This document shows, piece by piece, positions 47,913-61,725 of a stretch of DNA of 64,000 bases. How positions within the stretch are numbered: the stretch's first letter is position 1; every line of letters begins with the position of its first letter. Below the pieces are notes generated by a model, which was given only the letters and a program-made list of their open reading frames with translations, searched no databases and was not told the origin of the DNA. Source of the DNA: Nymphaea colorata (Eukaryota > Streptophyta > Magnoliopsida > Nymphaeales > Nymphaeaceae); contig NC_045149.1 of NCBI RefSeq assembly GCF_008831285.2, forward strand, positions 18,491,035-18,555,034, written 5' to 3'. The position numbers were made by a program, and so were the translations under genes.

Positions 47913-48694
47913 TAAGTTGGGATGTTTGTCAGGTTTTCTTCTTTGGTCTTGCAGTGCATGGATGAGGTAGTGAAGAGGCCGAAGATGGCAGGGCAATCCC
48001 CATAACTCATGGCTGCATGCATGGGCGTGCAGGGCTCCCCAAAGAGGGCTATTGGGCAGAACCAGCAACATAGCTCTAGCTAGGTTGAGTCACATTTCCT
48101 TGCACTCCCCAGAAAAGGAAAATGAAAACCCAAAACTCAAAACAGCAATTACTGCAGGAAAACGCCTGCAAATTTTGATCAGAATGCCCAAGAAACCGAT
48201 GCAGGGGGTTATCAATCCCCACTACTTTTTCTTTTTTTCTTCTTTTTGTTTTTGGGGAAGGTGGGGGTTTGAAGTCTCTCTCTCTCCAATCACGCCCTAC
48301 AGTATTTCCCAAAAACCTTTATTATTTCCTTGCATGCAAAGCTTTAAATTCTCTGCTCTTTTTTGGAGATCACAAAAAATAAGGTGGAAAGATCCCACCT
48401 TCCTTCTTTTATCACTTTGTTTATTAAATAGTGCAAGATATGCTTCAAAGCCATCCCCATCTCTTGCATGCCATCTGTTTGAAAACCCAAAGGAAAAGGT
48501 TCTCAAACTCAAGAAGACACCTTTATCTTTTTCTCCCTCTCTAGTTTTTGTGTGCCCTCTTCCACTTCCTGCTCTACTGCAGAGACACTGGTAAAGCCCA
48601 GAAAGATTTTGTCTTTTTTTTCCCAACTAGTTCAAAGATTGCACATAGAGAGTACCCCACCACTCTGTTGTTTCTCATACATCCTGCCAACGCG

Positions 48695-48704
48695 TATATA
48701 AATA
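48695..48704 (+). promoter_or_regulatory. TATA box of the zinc-finger gene
   Basis: TATATAAATA, followed by GAGGGGC, is a strong plant TATA element in a locally GC-rich setting. It predicts a start of transcription near 48725-48735 and a leader of about 290 nt before the ATG at 49019. Confidence 0.7.
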
Positions 48705-48763
48705 GAGGGGCTCGACAGGCCTTTCTCCCTGCTTTACACCAAAAGAGAAAAGAAGAAGAGGCA

Positions 48764-48880
48764 ATGAAAGGTTGGCTGTTGTAGCCCACATCCAAGCTCC
48801 CCACTTTCTCCAGTCCAAGGAAGCAAACCCAAGATGGTTATTTGATTCCTTCCATGGTATTTCAGACTCTTTCTTATTAA
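48764..48880 (+). promoter_or_regulatory. Three small upstream ORFs in the zinc-finger leader
   Basis: Between the TATA box and the main ATG there are three short ORFs: 48764-48784 (6 aa), 48834-48845 (3 aa) and 48854-48880 (8 aa). If the leader is not spliced, all three precede the main start and should reduce its translation. Confidence 0.45.
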
Positions 48881-49018
48881 GTTTTTTGATCTTCTTGGCC
48901 ACTGTAGAGAGAGAGGGAGACAGAGGCAGAGAGGGAAGAAAAAGGAAACTTGATCCAAACGAATCAACCCCACTTTCTCTTTTTTCTATTGTTCTCCCTT
49001 CACTGTTTCTCTCGCAGC

Positions 49019-49582
49019 ATGGCAGATGATGAAAAGGGTTGTGCAACTAATGAAGTTGTAGATGGCTCTACTGGAGAAAAGAGGTTCTTCCCCTGCCTCT
49101 TTTGTTCAAAAAAGTTTGTCAGCTCTCAGGCCTTGGGTGGTCACCAGAATGCACACAAGAAGGAGAGGTCAGCAGCAAGGAAGGCCCAGAGAGCAGCTGA
49201 CTACAGGATTTCAGGGCTACCCTCCCCACCTGTTATCTTTGCTCAAAACCTTGGTGTCTTAGGCCCTTCCTTCTATATCAATGCCCACTCTGGGAATCAC
49301 GGCATCCCTCCAACTGGGCACTTTGCTTCTCAATTGTCTGACAGGTTTGGGTCCAATGGAGCCCCTAGGTTCGACAACCCATACAGAGGACCACCATGTT
49401 TTGGGGAGGAAGATGCAAGTTTCTTCAATTGGCAGAGGAGTTACAGGGACAGGGTGGTGAGCAATGGGGAGTTTCCATCAGAGGGGCCTTCAAAGAAGAG
49501 GGCACAACTTTTGGGAATTGATGAGGACGCATCTGGATCTTCTGGAAGTGACCAGAATCTTGACTTGTCTTTGCATTTGTAG
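49019..49582 (+). CDS. Single C2H2 (QALGGH) zinc-finger protein with C-terminal EAR motif, 187 aa
   Basis: Probable nuclear transcriptional repressor of the plant C1-1i zinc-finger class (the group with KNUCKLES, SUPERMAN, LATE FLOWERING and the ZFP1-8 proteins). One exon, typical of the class. The zinc finger spans about residues 24-46, with C26, C29, H42 and H46 as ligands and the plant-specific [10 protein letters not shown] helix (37-46), followed by a basic stretch [12 protein letters not shown]. The last seven residues, LDLSLHL, form an EAR repression motif that recruits TOPLESS-type co-repressors. The middle is Gly/Ser/Pro-rich with no other domain. [10 protein letters not shown] before the helix suggests the LATE FLOWERING-like subgroup, but I would not fix the orthologue. 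ATG at 49019 is the first ATG in frame; the frame is open upstream without another ATG. The stop at 49580-49582 directly follows the EAR motif. Confidence 0.92.
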   Translation: MADDEKGCATNEVVDGSTGEKRFFPCLFCSKKFVSSQALGGHQNAHKKERSAARKAQRAADYRISGLPSPPVIFAQNLGVLGPSFYINAHSGNHGIPPTGHFASQLSDRFGSNGAPRFDNPYRGPPCFGEEDASFFNWQRSYRDRVVSNGEFPSEGPSKKRAQLLGIDEDASGSSGSDQNLDLSLHL

Positions 49583-52352
49583 AGGCTTAAGGATCTTCAA
49601 CAGATATAGGGAGAGTCATGGGAGAGACCACAATTTTCTTGTTGCAGAGAAAGAGAGAGAAATAGTGTCCTATAGGCTTATCTCCTTCTCTTGATCTTAT
49701 GTTGGGACGTCGGTTTTTGGTTCTGGGTATGTGCATGTGTAATAAGTTAATAGTCTTCTTTCTGATTTCTTTGTTCATGGCCCTCTGCGTCTGAGGGCAT
49801 GCTTTTTCAGTATAGTGATCATCTTCTTTTCGACTATCCTTGTTTCTTGTTTCTTCGCCTTCCTCCATGGTTGAAGCTTAAGAGGCATGTGAATGGTTTT
49901 TCTCCTTTCCCTTCCGATAATATTTTATTTACTAACCCAATCCATAACATTCGGCCAGATATAGTAGATTATTTCACCAAATTTGGATTCTTATTCTTGT
50001 CAAGATCACTCAAGGCTCTCCTGTACTGTACTTCTCCTGTCATTGCTACATGAAGAACAGCATTTAGAAAAAAGAAAAAAAAAAAGGAAAAGGAAAGAAA
50101 GAAACTTAGAAAGGTTCCAGTAACAAAACAAATAGTACGCTTTACGGTCAACTGACTGCTCAGGATGTTTGCTTGCTTCCCCTTTGAAGAGGTTTTGTAT
50201 TTTTACACAGTTGTTTCAAAGAAAACTGCATGTTCTTGTCATTTTCAACAAGTTGTTGGCCGATGATAAGGTCTCTCTGACGGCTACACCTTTTCTTCGT
50301 CATGTCTGGCAAAAAGAACCGAGATTGGAAGCTTGAAAGGAACGATAACCTATTTTTAGAAATTATGGTCTTTATCTTTAAAGTCAAGCTCTTCAATGGC
50401 AAAATACTGAGATTCCTTGTGCCATGCTCTTTGCATTTATTAGAGAACCTTTCGGTCCAAGGGAGTTCATCCGGATACAGAAATACCCAGATCATCAGAG
50501 TAATCACCAAATTTTGCTTTATTCAGTGCATGAATGCTGCTTTTGGCTCTATTCAGTACAGGAGAAAGTACCGTCTTTTGCTTGTTCATTTGGCTCTACT
50601 AAGTAGCCACTTGATAGATCAGTTCAAAATAATTGTAGTTTGCCGATCCTAAGAATTGTGAGTTCAAGAGATAACTATAAATCTCATTCTCACAAATGTC
50701 CGTGAGGCTTCTTCCTCACAAAGTACCCACAACTTCTGCTGGAAAATAGAAAAGCTACAAAAAGGATCAGAAAAATATTCGGGTATCAGAAAGAAGTGAA
50801 ACTTCGGAAAATGGCACCACAGGATCTGCATTTATCTCAACATTCGTGAAACATGTTCATAGTGATATATAATAGTTTAATGTCTGAAGAATATGTATAC
50901 TTTGGTAAAAGTTGAATTGTTTGCCTTCCTTATCTTTAGTTTAAGTTCACTTGGCAGAGACTGTTTCCGTCCTGATCTTTAGGTTAAGTACAATTGGCAG
51001 GAACTATGCATGTTCTTATCGCAAACCAAGCATGAGTTAAACTTATGCCCATGCCGGTTAATTGGCTTGATATTCGGACTTCAGACTTCACGAGACCAAT
51101 TTCCAACATGATGTTGTCCACAGGCATAGAGCAATTACCACATATATGGGTTTCGATCACCACCTAAATTAAGCGTTTGTTATTAATTTTTTCACGAAAC
51201 AATTGTAGTTAAGATCAGAGATCCGGCTGCAATGGCCTGAACTCGCGTACCTATGGTCGCTTTCCTAGAAAGGTAACACAAGGCGGATGGCGGGTGGCCG
51301 GTTTTCTTCTTCTCCTTCAAAGGTGAATGAAAAAGAAGAACAGCTGAACTACAAAAAGAGAAACTAGAACCCTTCAAGTGCTTAAAAAGTTGTTACTGAA
51401 CAATGTAATTAATTTGGAATCCCACCTAAAACTATGCTTAAGCGTGATACCCTATTGGCACAAAACACCAAGTTTGCTAGGGTCTTAACACGGCGAACTT
51501 ATGGCAGTAAACCAGACCAGTTATCTTGGCAACCTAGATGCATGAGCCCAAGGGGACGTGCCTTAGTGGGAAACCGAATTTAGATCCCACACTTTCTTCA
51601 TTGAGCTTAAATTCCTTTATACAAATCAATTATTTAATGTACAGGGCCCACTTTGAACCCATAGTTTTTTATTCCATACGATCTTTTTATTCAATTCATA
51701 TAAACCAATTTCATAAAGTTTTGGGTCCATCTTGAAACCCATAGTTTTGGGTTCCAAACAAACTTTTGGTTCAAATCAAGAGACTTGTTTTCCTGTCAGG
51801 TACGTCATTGGAGCTTTTGCTTGTAATTCTCAACAGCTGGAGGAGGATTTTAATTAGTCCAGCACTATGGCAACCAGAGCAGTGGAATGACCCAAATATT
51901 TTTCAGTTTAAAATTAGCAAAGATCCAAAAGCATGTTACTTTAGTTCCTATCCCTAAAGATAGGGTGTGGACCATACATAGTACCATTCCCAAGTGATCA
52001 ATCTGTCAAGAAGCAAGCTCAAGAAACCTACCATCTCACCTTTGGCTTGTCACATATATCAAGAATAAACAGACAACAGGAGAATGATTCATATACCTAC
52101 TGTGGTGTTACATGACATCGGCTACCTGTCAAACTTCTCCAAGTGGTCCAATTAAGAACCAGCATGAAAACTATTTGGTGTTGTTCATCTCTGATAATCA
52201 TACAAAAGATAATAATAACATAATAAAGATGAGCATATTGAAGAACAATATTGACATGGTTACGTAACAGGCTCTGAGGTGATCACTGTTGCAGTTAATG
52301 GCTTGCAGGTAAAAGGTGGTACTCTCAAATAAGATAAAACCAAAAATATTTG

Positions 52353-52460
<108 letters not shown>

Positions 52461-53484
52461 TTTACTGAAGCCTATATAAAATTTGGATAACCAACTGGAA
52501 ACCGCCATTGAGGAATCGGTAGCAACATCTCCTTTAATTATAACCTGTTTGTTCATAGAATGTAGACAGCGCACACCTTGAGGAATAAATAAGATCTCCT
52601 CGACTGTACGTGCCCCGAATAAATCAAGTGAAGCAGGAAACTGACGATTAATTTTGGGGGCATCATTCTGATGAACTGATAAAAAGCACAGGTGGGTCTT
52701 CCATTTTTCTTTCATTTTCTTTCTGATTCTCAATTAATCCACATGCTGTTTCTTAATTTATCTGATTCAGTGCTCTTACTTCCTTCTTTCAATGGAGAAC
52801 CTTTAAGGATGTTAATTAGATTTATTGAATCTCAGATCGTAACGTATGTGATTGCTTCATCAATGACTCTGCGCTCATCCCGGGGCGTCGATTCAAATCT
52901 ATTCAACTACAAAACCTCCTATTGAATTCTTCTTGGAAAGCTGACGATCTTATCCAAGTCTCAAAACACAAGCTATTGAAATCCCTTGAGAGTTCAATTT
53001 AGAGTTGCTGGCTTAATGACGAGTTAACCACCTCATTATGACGTAGGTATGAGATTTAAATTCCAAAATGGTAGCCCCGGTAACGCTTCTTTTTCCTTAT
53101 TAATGGAAGAAAAAGATACGGTTGCCGCACTGTTACTTAAATGTCAAGCACGCTTATTGCTGCCACGAATAAGTCTCATGGCTATCTTTTTAGATTTCCA
53201 TTAAACATATAATGCATATACTGTTTCGGTTTTGGAAATTAAACCATATCCCATCGCCATTGGCGGTGCAGTTCTGGCGGCATTATCTTATAGATGAAGC
53301 AAATTCTGTAAAAACTGATTTTAATTTTAGTAAGAACAGCAGCGAGGTTCGGAAGCAAAGCAATTTGGGCAATTATTGGTGACATTGATCGACTAATTTA
53401 ATTTCGGTATGCAGAGTTAACTTTTGATATATATTCTTAATTTGACGGTAAATCGTGTTTCAATTCATATTGGCCCATCTGGTT

Positions 53485-53487
<3 letters not shown>

Positions 53488-53544
<57 letters not shown>

Positions 53545-53553
53545 GAGAGAGAG
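53488..53553. repeat. Compound (CA)n(TA)n(GA)n microsatellite
   Basis: CA tract, then TA tract, then GA tract without spacers. Confidence 0.97.
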
Positions 53554-54848
53554 TTTGTATGTCGCCATTTTGGAATTTTACATGCAACTCTGCCAAGTTC
53601 GTGAACTTCTTGAGCTTGGCATCTTAAGCGACAAGTTGGAGATCATTAATTAATCAATGGTGATGGAAGTGCATGAATTTATGAACTTTGGACAAGTTTG
53701 ATCAAGAATGTTCACCAAGTAATTAATGTGAATTTATGGGTTGCTAATTAACTAAAGGATTCAAGTAACCTTAGAATTGCAAATGAACCAAATTAATATC
53801 TTCATAAAGCCAAATTGGAACAAATTAGAACCAATCGTTCATGATCTATATACCTGACAGATACTGTTCAAAACAATGCTATCTCATAAAAATCAATTGT
53901 TTCAATAGACGAAAGTCTGTACATAAGTAAATTTTTAGAGAAGAAATATCTTGTAATCATCAACCAGCTCCTGGAAAACTACCACTAAGTTTTGGTGTTC
54001 ACAGCAGATAAATTTCCAATCAAGCTAATCAGAGAGGGCACCCAGTACCAGTCTCAGGATGTTGCCTACTTTAATCCCATGAGTGCCAAGGACCACCAAT
54101 AATAGTTGTATGATATATTATGAGTTTTCTACTCCATTTGGCAGTTGGGGATAACTTTTGATAGGCTTGAAGCCTGACTATAAGTTTTATAAACTTTTCT
54201 GTTGGCCAATCCAGCTAAGTTGACATTCTCTCTTTTGTTTGTGAGAAAGAGAGGGAGAGAGGAATGAACTACTGTACTTAGATTACCCAAAAGGGCCAAG
54301 AGAAGAATTAACAACTGTACTTAAGTTCTCAGCAACACATACAAGAGAGAATCTCTGAAGAATATGGCAAGAAGCCAAGAGGGATGGAGCTAATACTTCT
54401 AAAATAAAAAAAAAGTGTATTTTTTCTCTTTCTTTTAAAGAAAAAAAAAATAATTGTAAGCACCAAGTGATGTGGGGGCCACCATCCATAAGTTGGTGGT
54501 GGGCCCCACAACTTCCACTCCCAATGTCCACTATCTATTGTTTTTTTCTCATTTGATAACGGAGGTGGGATGTCGGGGCATTGGCACCATGAGGGCTTTC
54601 AATGGACAAGAAAAAGTATAAAGAATTGTCAGTAGGCCAAGTTTCCACGACTACATTGAGTGCACTAAGGCAAATGATAAACAATTCAAATGAATGCAAT
54701 TGCAGAGTTGGTGCAGCAAAGTTGCCCTAAGTTTGCCTAAGGAAACAATACTGCTTCATGACTAGTAATTCCTGGAAAGGTTGTTGGAAGAACAAAGACA
54801 GTAGTATAGTAAAATCTAAAGTACATTCAGTGAAAATTTAGGGAATAG

Positions 54849-54853
54849 TGTGA

Positions 54854-54893
<40 letters not shown>
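54849..54893. repeat. Compound (TG)n(TA)n microsatellite
   Basis: TG tract passing into a TA tract. Confidence 0.95.
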
Positions 54894-54895
<2 letters not shown>

Positions 54896-57800
54896 GAACT
54901 TGTTCCTGTTAATACCCTACGCTGGACAAACTTTACAAGTAATTCCCTAAGATATGAAAACATTATGATATTCTATCATCCCAACAACACCTATGAAGCC
55001 TATTGAGACAAAACAATGCATCCTATAGGTGAAAACATGAAGGGAACAATATTGGTCCTTTGAAGGCTGAAGCTAAGCCACTTACTGCATGTAGGTACTC
55101 CATTTTGATTTTTGAAAACTTTGAGTAGGGCCTAGGGCTGTGGAATGTAAATTTTCAACTTTTTCTAAGCCAAGTCTCTAGCCTGTTCCCCATGTCAATG
55201 CTGTTCAGTGCTTGTTCATCTAAAACTTGTTGAGACAACAGTTAGTCAGAAGCACATGCTGGCAAATTGTACGGGATGAGCGACAAGCGGTGAAAAATTA
55301 TTCGTAGATGTAGCCCTACCTATAGCTTGATAGTCTATGTGTTGTATAACATAAAGATTAGTGATTATGTCGGATGATTAGAGTAGGTTTTGTAGTTTAT
55401 AGCAATAAAAAAGAGGAAAAATAGTTGGACTATGAAAGAGAAAGCCTCTAATGTCCTTGTATCCTGCTCATCAGACAAAGTGCTTCTCGAATTACGAGTG
55501 CGTGAAAATGGAGACTTTTGAATATCAAAATAACACTTTCAAGGAGTTAATAGCTTTCTCTAAGGACTACCCAAATGTTAATGCTCCAACACCACTTCAT
55601 GAAGAATGGGAACTAGTTACTACATGTTCTCCTAGTCAGCAGACCACTGTTTTCTTGTTTTTTTAATTGCCCAAAGCAACACAATCTATGCCATTGGATG
55701 ATCTTTGAATGCAATACATGCTGTAACATTTATTAATGTTCCATAGGGAATTGGTTGTACTTCACTAGGCCAATACTGCCACTGGCAGCACCAACAAAGC
55801 ATAAATTGTTTTAGGAAAAGATGGATTGTTTTATATGTCATTAATTAACTCTCAAGAGTGAAAAAATGTTTCATTGACACTTTCTAATAGAAGAATTACA
55901 AACTTGCTGTATAAACAACTTAATGTGTCTGACCATGAGCTTACAACAAGCATAGTTAATAATGATAATAATAGAGCATGTTCACTTCTTTTGCCACACA
56001 AGAATGAGATATCTAGCTAATTTCCCACCCTTGGGCCATTAAACAGTAAAACATCTAGGCGACCTTGTCTTTCCAGTTTCATTGTAAGGAGTTCACAAAA
56101 GTAAGCCACTAATGACCAAGAACACTTCAACCTTGAGGTACTTGGACAGTTTTACTCTAAAAATCCATATAATTGTGATCAAATTGCAATGCAATGTATT
56201 TAGTTGACTCATTTTGCAACTTCTGCAAATCCAACTTGCCAAGGCATCCTAAAGATCCATACCATATATTTATGGTTTAATGTACAAATCCAAATTTGAT
56301 TTGTTGCCAACTTCCCAGGTATATAGAGATCCATTGCTGTCCTGGCTTTACTTCAAGTCCTACTCGATATGCATTAATGAATAACCTTCTTTGTTAGTCA
56401 TTGAAGCTATTCAATCCAAGTTCTTTGTTAGTGCTTGCTTTAAAGATGAACAAAGGCCCAGAGCTTTAAAAGCAAATCTTATTGTTCATCTTCCGTCATG
56501 GATTTGCAAGAACACAACTTTGCACTCATTGCATTACAAGACGCTAACAAGTCAAACAATATAATACCCATTTGGCAGTCTGTAAATCAATTGAAATTCT
56601 TCATTGATAACCAGTTGATATTAAGCTTCCAAAAGAATCAAGACTCATAATATTTTCATACGTTAATTTGATGGAACCCATGAGATCATTCATCATACGT
56701 ACACACACATATGCTCCTATAATTTTTACATATATTGGTCTTGCTTGATTATCAAAATCAAGCTTCTGTGATAAATGGGGAGCAGGTTTCATGTTCTTAA
56801 ATGATATTTTGCTTGAAGAACGACGTGGTTCCAAGCGTTGATTTAGTTGGCTCTTTCTTTTGATTTATCGGTCTTTCAACTGTACCATCTCTCAATCAAA
56901 AGCTTCCGGTTGGCAATATTGTACATAGATTTCTAATTTTTCAATCAATCAATGAGCTAATCGAAGAAGAATTTAATTTCTAGCTAGAGTGCCCCTACGT
57001 GTGTCATTTGGAATCCGTGAGGACCAATAGTTCTCCTTTCTGGATCTGACTTTCTCCGCTTTATCCTAAGGTTTGCTTAGATCGGAGTGCCGAGAAAAAT
57101 AGAAAAGAAAAGAGACTTTAGCTCTCTAGCTAGCTGCTCAGTCACTGCTTTCACTGTATTGGTGGTGCAACTCAACAGTCATTCCCACTCGTGTTGTGGG
57201 GTTCGGGTTTGATGGGCTCAAAGCCCTAAGGAGGCACGATATTTAAGGATTAGCTTTAGAAGATGGAAGAGATAGCGAGATCAGTGGCATGATTTTTTTT
57301 CTTCTTAGATTCATTTTTTAGTATTTTTTACATGTCTCTTCGATCATTTAAAGTGGATGTTTTCTGCATACTTCGATAATTTTTGACCCCTGTAGGAGTA
57401 GGCCAGGCACGCCCTACGCTCTTGTAGGGTGATGCTTTCGATTCACCAAATTTTATTAGGAAAATGCAGAAAACCTTGCATATTCTTTTATCAGGTTACT
57501 AAAAAAATCATATATAATTTTATGTTCGAGATAAATTTTATATCCATTGGAGTCAGGAATGTCAGGCCAATTTGGACGATGGAAAGCCTTCATGTAAATC
57601 TCAAAAACATGCTTTTCGGGAAAAAATTGGGAAAGAATGTTGTAAATTAAGTAATAAACTTGTAACTATATAACGTGATACCTTTAAAATCTTTGGGAAT
57701 ATATATATAAGAAAGTTGTACATTAAAATTTTCCAGAAAAATGTTGAATAATTCTATAAAATCTGGTTAAATTGATCATGAAAGTTTGAAATGATCTTCC

Positions 57801-58241
57801 CATTTTAGATTGCATTGTGGGGGTAATCAGAATTAGATAATCACGGAAGTGAAAGTCGGGAGGTTAAAAAATATAATCATTATGTGAACTGAATTTCATA
57901 GATAGAAGCTAGGAGAAAAGCGCGCTGACAAACAAAGATTTAAAACAGGTGAATCTCGAATATCATCAGAAAAAATGCACGCGATAATAATCTCTCTTTG
58001 TTTTTGTTCTGGTCCCGTTTCTTTGTCGTTATTTTTATTGCATGTGGTGCTTTAATTTGCAGGAGACAAGTCTTCTGAAAACGTATGTAGTTTAGATATA
58101 CCTGACAGATGCTGTGCGGATGGCAAGAAACACAGTTCAAGATAAAAAGGTGCTCCGATTTCCAGATAATTAAAAATTTCAAAAGGCCGACGAGAAAATT
58201 TTCCATCAGTAGATTCAGTGCAGGTAACTGGTGGTGTATCA

Positions 58242-58266
58242 TGCACTCTCTCTCTCTCTCTCTCTT
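58242..58266. repeat. (CT)n microsatellite
   Basis: Pure CT repeat of about 12 units. Confidence 0.9.
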
Positions 58267-60259
58267 TCTTATATTTCATATGTTCATAACGAAGAGACCA
58301 AGAATGCAAGAGCAACTGAAACCTTTTCCCTACTTGATTTCTTCCTTAATTTTCACTTTAAATGGCATTCAGATCGATGTTTCGTGAGGAATGGATCCTT
58401 CTAAGATAGGTTCCATCTTGGCCTCTTTCAGTAGCAGCTGCATTGCCTGCTTGATACAAGCAAATGCATCTTCAGTAATCACATTCAGGGAACTGATAAT
58501 TGATCCTTTATTATGTTCTTCACATCATTGATCATCCGATACAGCACTCTCCGTTCTGATCAACCAACAATAATGACTCCCCATCACGTTGTTAACATCA
58601 ATGGCCATGATCAACTAATACTTGACTCCCTTTTGTTATTCGCATCATTGGTCTTCACCGAACTAATAAAAAACTTGAACAAATGGCTGCCATTATGGCA
58701 CTGCAGTAACATTCGAGCATCTTCACCTGCTATTACCTTCATCGATCATCGGCGCAGGCGACTGATGAAGCCTGAAGCAGATACACAAGGAAAGGTTATT
58801 CTTTCTATTGTTATTATCTTCTCATGCAATCATGTATGCAAAGTTTTGAAGTGATTCACTTTCATAGCACAATGTCCTCATTTTCCAACCAAAACTTTTT
58901 AATCTATTTTCCCCAGGTCAATGGGAAAACAGGTCCTATTGAACTCGAAATCAGATTGAATTTCGGTAGCTCCCATGAAAGGTTTTTACTAGAGCAATTA
59001 ATAACACAGATTCAGAGAGCTGCTACTTTATCTGTTCACCTGCCCAGTCTAATAAGATACTTTCATAAAGTGCCCTTCATGCTTCAAAGAAGTGGAATTT
59101 TTAGAGCATTTATTGGATAATCTAGGTTTATCCTGGTTTCCCGGACAAGGTGTATTCACTGATCTTTTTGTAAGCGGCCTTTGCAAGCAACCGTAAGCTT
59201 GCAGAAGGATTCTGGTTGTTATCCCTATTGGCTATTGCGATAAATTTCTGTGGAGAAATAAATATTCTTACCATACAGTGAAGCTCAGAACCTGCAGTTG
59301 AACATGAAGAGAACTTTGTCTAGTCTGATTCCAAGTTTTAGAGAGGTCCAAGTGGAAAAAAATTTTCTCCTTCGACAATACCTTCTTTGTTAGTCCACGT
59401 CAGTCATAGTTCAATCGTTGTCTCTCTTTTGAATTAGCAAGTTGGGGTTAGTCATGCCTTGCCACAGATTATGTCGACATATAACATGGGTATTCAACTC
59501 TTTACCTCTTTGGCTTAAAGATCTTGTAGTCCGACCCCCTAGCCGGGTGAACTGAGTTTTGTTACCATGTATATGTCAAATATTCTGTACTTTTGAGGCA
59601 TTTACTGTAAATTCTTGTTCTATTTCTGTAGTGCACTCAATCTCTTAGACGCTTAAGTTTCTGTGTGAATTTACTGGGTTTAAGTACTAGCTGATGAGGT
59701 TGTCTGCTTCTATGACTGTAACATTGTGCGAAGAACACCACAGACATCGAGAAAAGATCAAGAGAGATAGCTTTTCAGAATTGCCCTTAGAAATGGTGGT
59801 GTTCGGACTGTTATTTTCATTTGCATTTCTTTCTGTGATTTTCGATCTAAATATCCGTTGTTAACTATGTAAGGCCCTTTTATACGGTGCTGTGCGACCT
59901 GCGAAAGTTACCAAGTCGATCAGATCATGTCGCAAAGATCGGAAACCTAACAGGGTCGATGATACGGTTGTCTTTGCCTCAAGATTGAAGTTGGATCTTC
60001 TCTTTAGGAAGGAAGGACAGTATATGTAATGGAGCCAACCAATTTTTAGTGACTTAGCTACTCTAGTGCAGCTGCTATGTTTATCCTATGGCATGATAAG
60101 ACTGATCAGTCTGATCTCCAAGGCTTTGGAATATTGCATTCTGAACCAATAGACATCTATGTGCTCGAATCCCGGGCGCTATCATTCTGCAATTAGCTTA
60201 TGTTTTCTGATGGTGCTGTCCTGATCATTTTATCTTACAAAAGGTTAATTTTTCTCACA

Positions 60260-60292
60260 AGAAGAAGAAGAAGAAGAAGAAGAAGAAGAAGA
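60260..60292. repeat. (AAG)n microsatellite
   Basis: Eleven GAA/AGA/AAG units; the poly-Arg frame over it is an artefact. Confidence 0.95.
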
Positions 60293-61538
60293 CCAATGAC
60301 AATGGAAATAAAAGAGATGAAGACACAAGAACAGGTACTCCCAAACTCTTACTTTGCACCTTCAGCGGTTTCATGGTGTTCCATTAGAAATATTGTTGGG
60401 GTCAGGCCACATCTATGTACAAGATATGACAGTAGGGCTTATCCATGATTTGCTTCTCCATGGGCAGATCTAAGTAGAACTTTGCTGGATTTTCACATAA
60501 TAAAATTCCAGATTTGTGAAATGGGTCTTTTCTTGATCCATGAATTGAGCACTACTATATATATATATATATATATATCATCTCAAATTCTCCGGTTAAG
60601 GCTAATTATTTGTCGAATAAGAGCTCCATCCATCTGGTCAGAGAGATGCACTTAAGACCTTCCAGTTGAACGAGATCAAGAACTCAAACAGGGAATATAT
60701 GTCTTGGCTGCCAGAAGAATCCCCACCGACAGCCCGGACGATGCATATTGCCTAAAAATATAAAATTTTTGAGCTTTTTCCTAAGTTTAGCAATATCAGA
60801 AATTAGTGATGGTATAGTTAATATTCTCAAGCTTAAAGATCGCATTGGTCTCTAATAATTAATGTATGATATCTGATCCAGGTAAGAATATTTGAACCAA
60901 GTACAGAAACTGATTTGGATCTGGGAAGAGATTATCCTAACTATTTTGCTATCTCCTTAACCATATACAATTTTGTGGGGGTTCAGTCCTATCTAGCTTT
61001 AAGCAGAAAAGACCTATATCAATTTTCAGAAACCTATATCAAGTTTCAGTTCATATATGTCGGAATCCGGTTTGATTCAACACAAGCATGATCAATCCAA
61101 TCCAACTTGCATCTAATCCAGGTAAGAATCAAAGAATTAAATATTGAGGGATTCAAGTCACAGCTGCACCTTGTAGATCAACCAAGCATATATTTCTCAC
61201 TTCAGTGTAACCATAACAAAACCATTAGTGAATCCAATGGAGCAAGGCCTTCTCAAATAATTGGATCTGGAACCCTGCTATGAAATTTGGGGTTGTTTGG
61301 CAACAGTAACAAGTTGTTATTCTATTATGAATCAATCTCAAACATTGCGCCAGATTCATGTTAACTCTGTATTACATGCTCCATGAACCTGCCCCAATCT
61401 TTAGGGCATATTCATATAACAATAATAATATGTGATTCACGTTAACTTTGTATTATACGCTCCTAATATTTAGGGCATATTCATATAACAGTAATAATTG
61501 TTACTGCTGCCAAACGATAGACTCTTCAAGTTTCACTC

Positions 61539-61725
61539 AGGGGCGGAGTCAAGGTAGGGCCAGCTTGGGCCCTGGCCCCACCTCAATTTTAAAAAAAAAT
61601 TATATGTAAATTTTAGAAAATTTCACTTGTTCTATATAAAAATTTTGAAAAATGATATTTTGGCTCTAGTAAAAGTTTAGAAACTTTAATTTGGCTCCTT
61701 ACATGAAAAAATTCTGACTCCGAGC
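61539..61725 (+). repeat. GGGGCGGAG-ended small repeat, most complete copy
   Basis: The left end AGGGGCGGAGTCAAGG and the right end, reverse-complemented, GGCTCGGAGTCA form approximate inverted repeats. The interior has GGGCCCTGGCCCCACCTC, TTTTAAAAAAAAATTATATG, CACTTGTTCTATATAAAAAT, TTTTGGCTC and TTTGGCTCCTTACATGAAAA, in the same order as in the 3580 copy. Confidence 0.55.

Larger units (their letters stand above)
36910..48690. other. Large intergenic region between UGT80 and the zinc-finger gene
   Basis: No gene can be called with confidence over about 11.8 kb. It contains the UGT80 3' UTR, many microsatellites, the second copy of the dispersed pair (39748-40037), an inverted GGGGCGGAG-family copy (39559-39720), a diverged tandem duplication (45912-46128), a 54-bp tandem duplication (47811-47912), and a coding-like minus-strand segment (45000-45537) listed separately. 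The final part from about 47.9 kb is promoter and upstream sequence of the zinc-finger gene. Confidence 0.55.

Noticed and set aside
58513-59120. Overlapping plus-strand ORFs of about 100 codons
   Set aside because: Composition is only mildly protein-like and I recognise no domain; not enough to call a gene.
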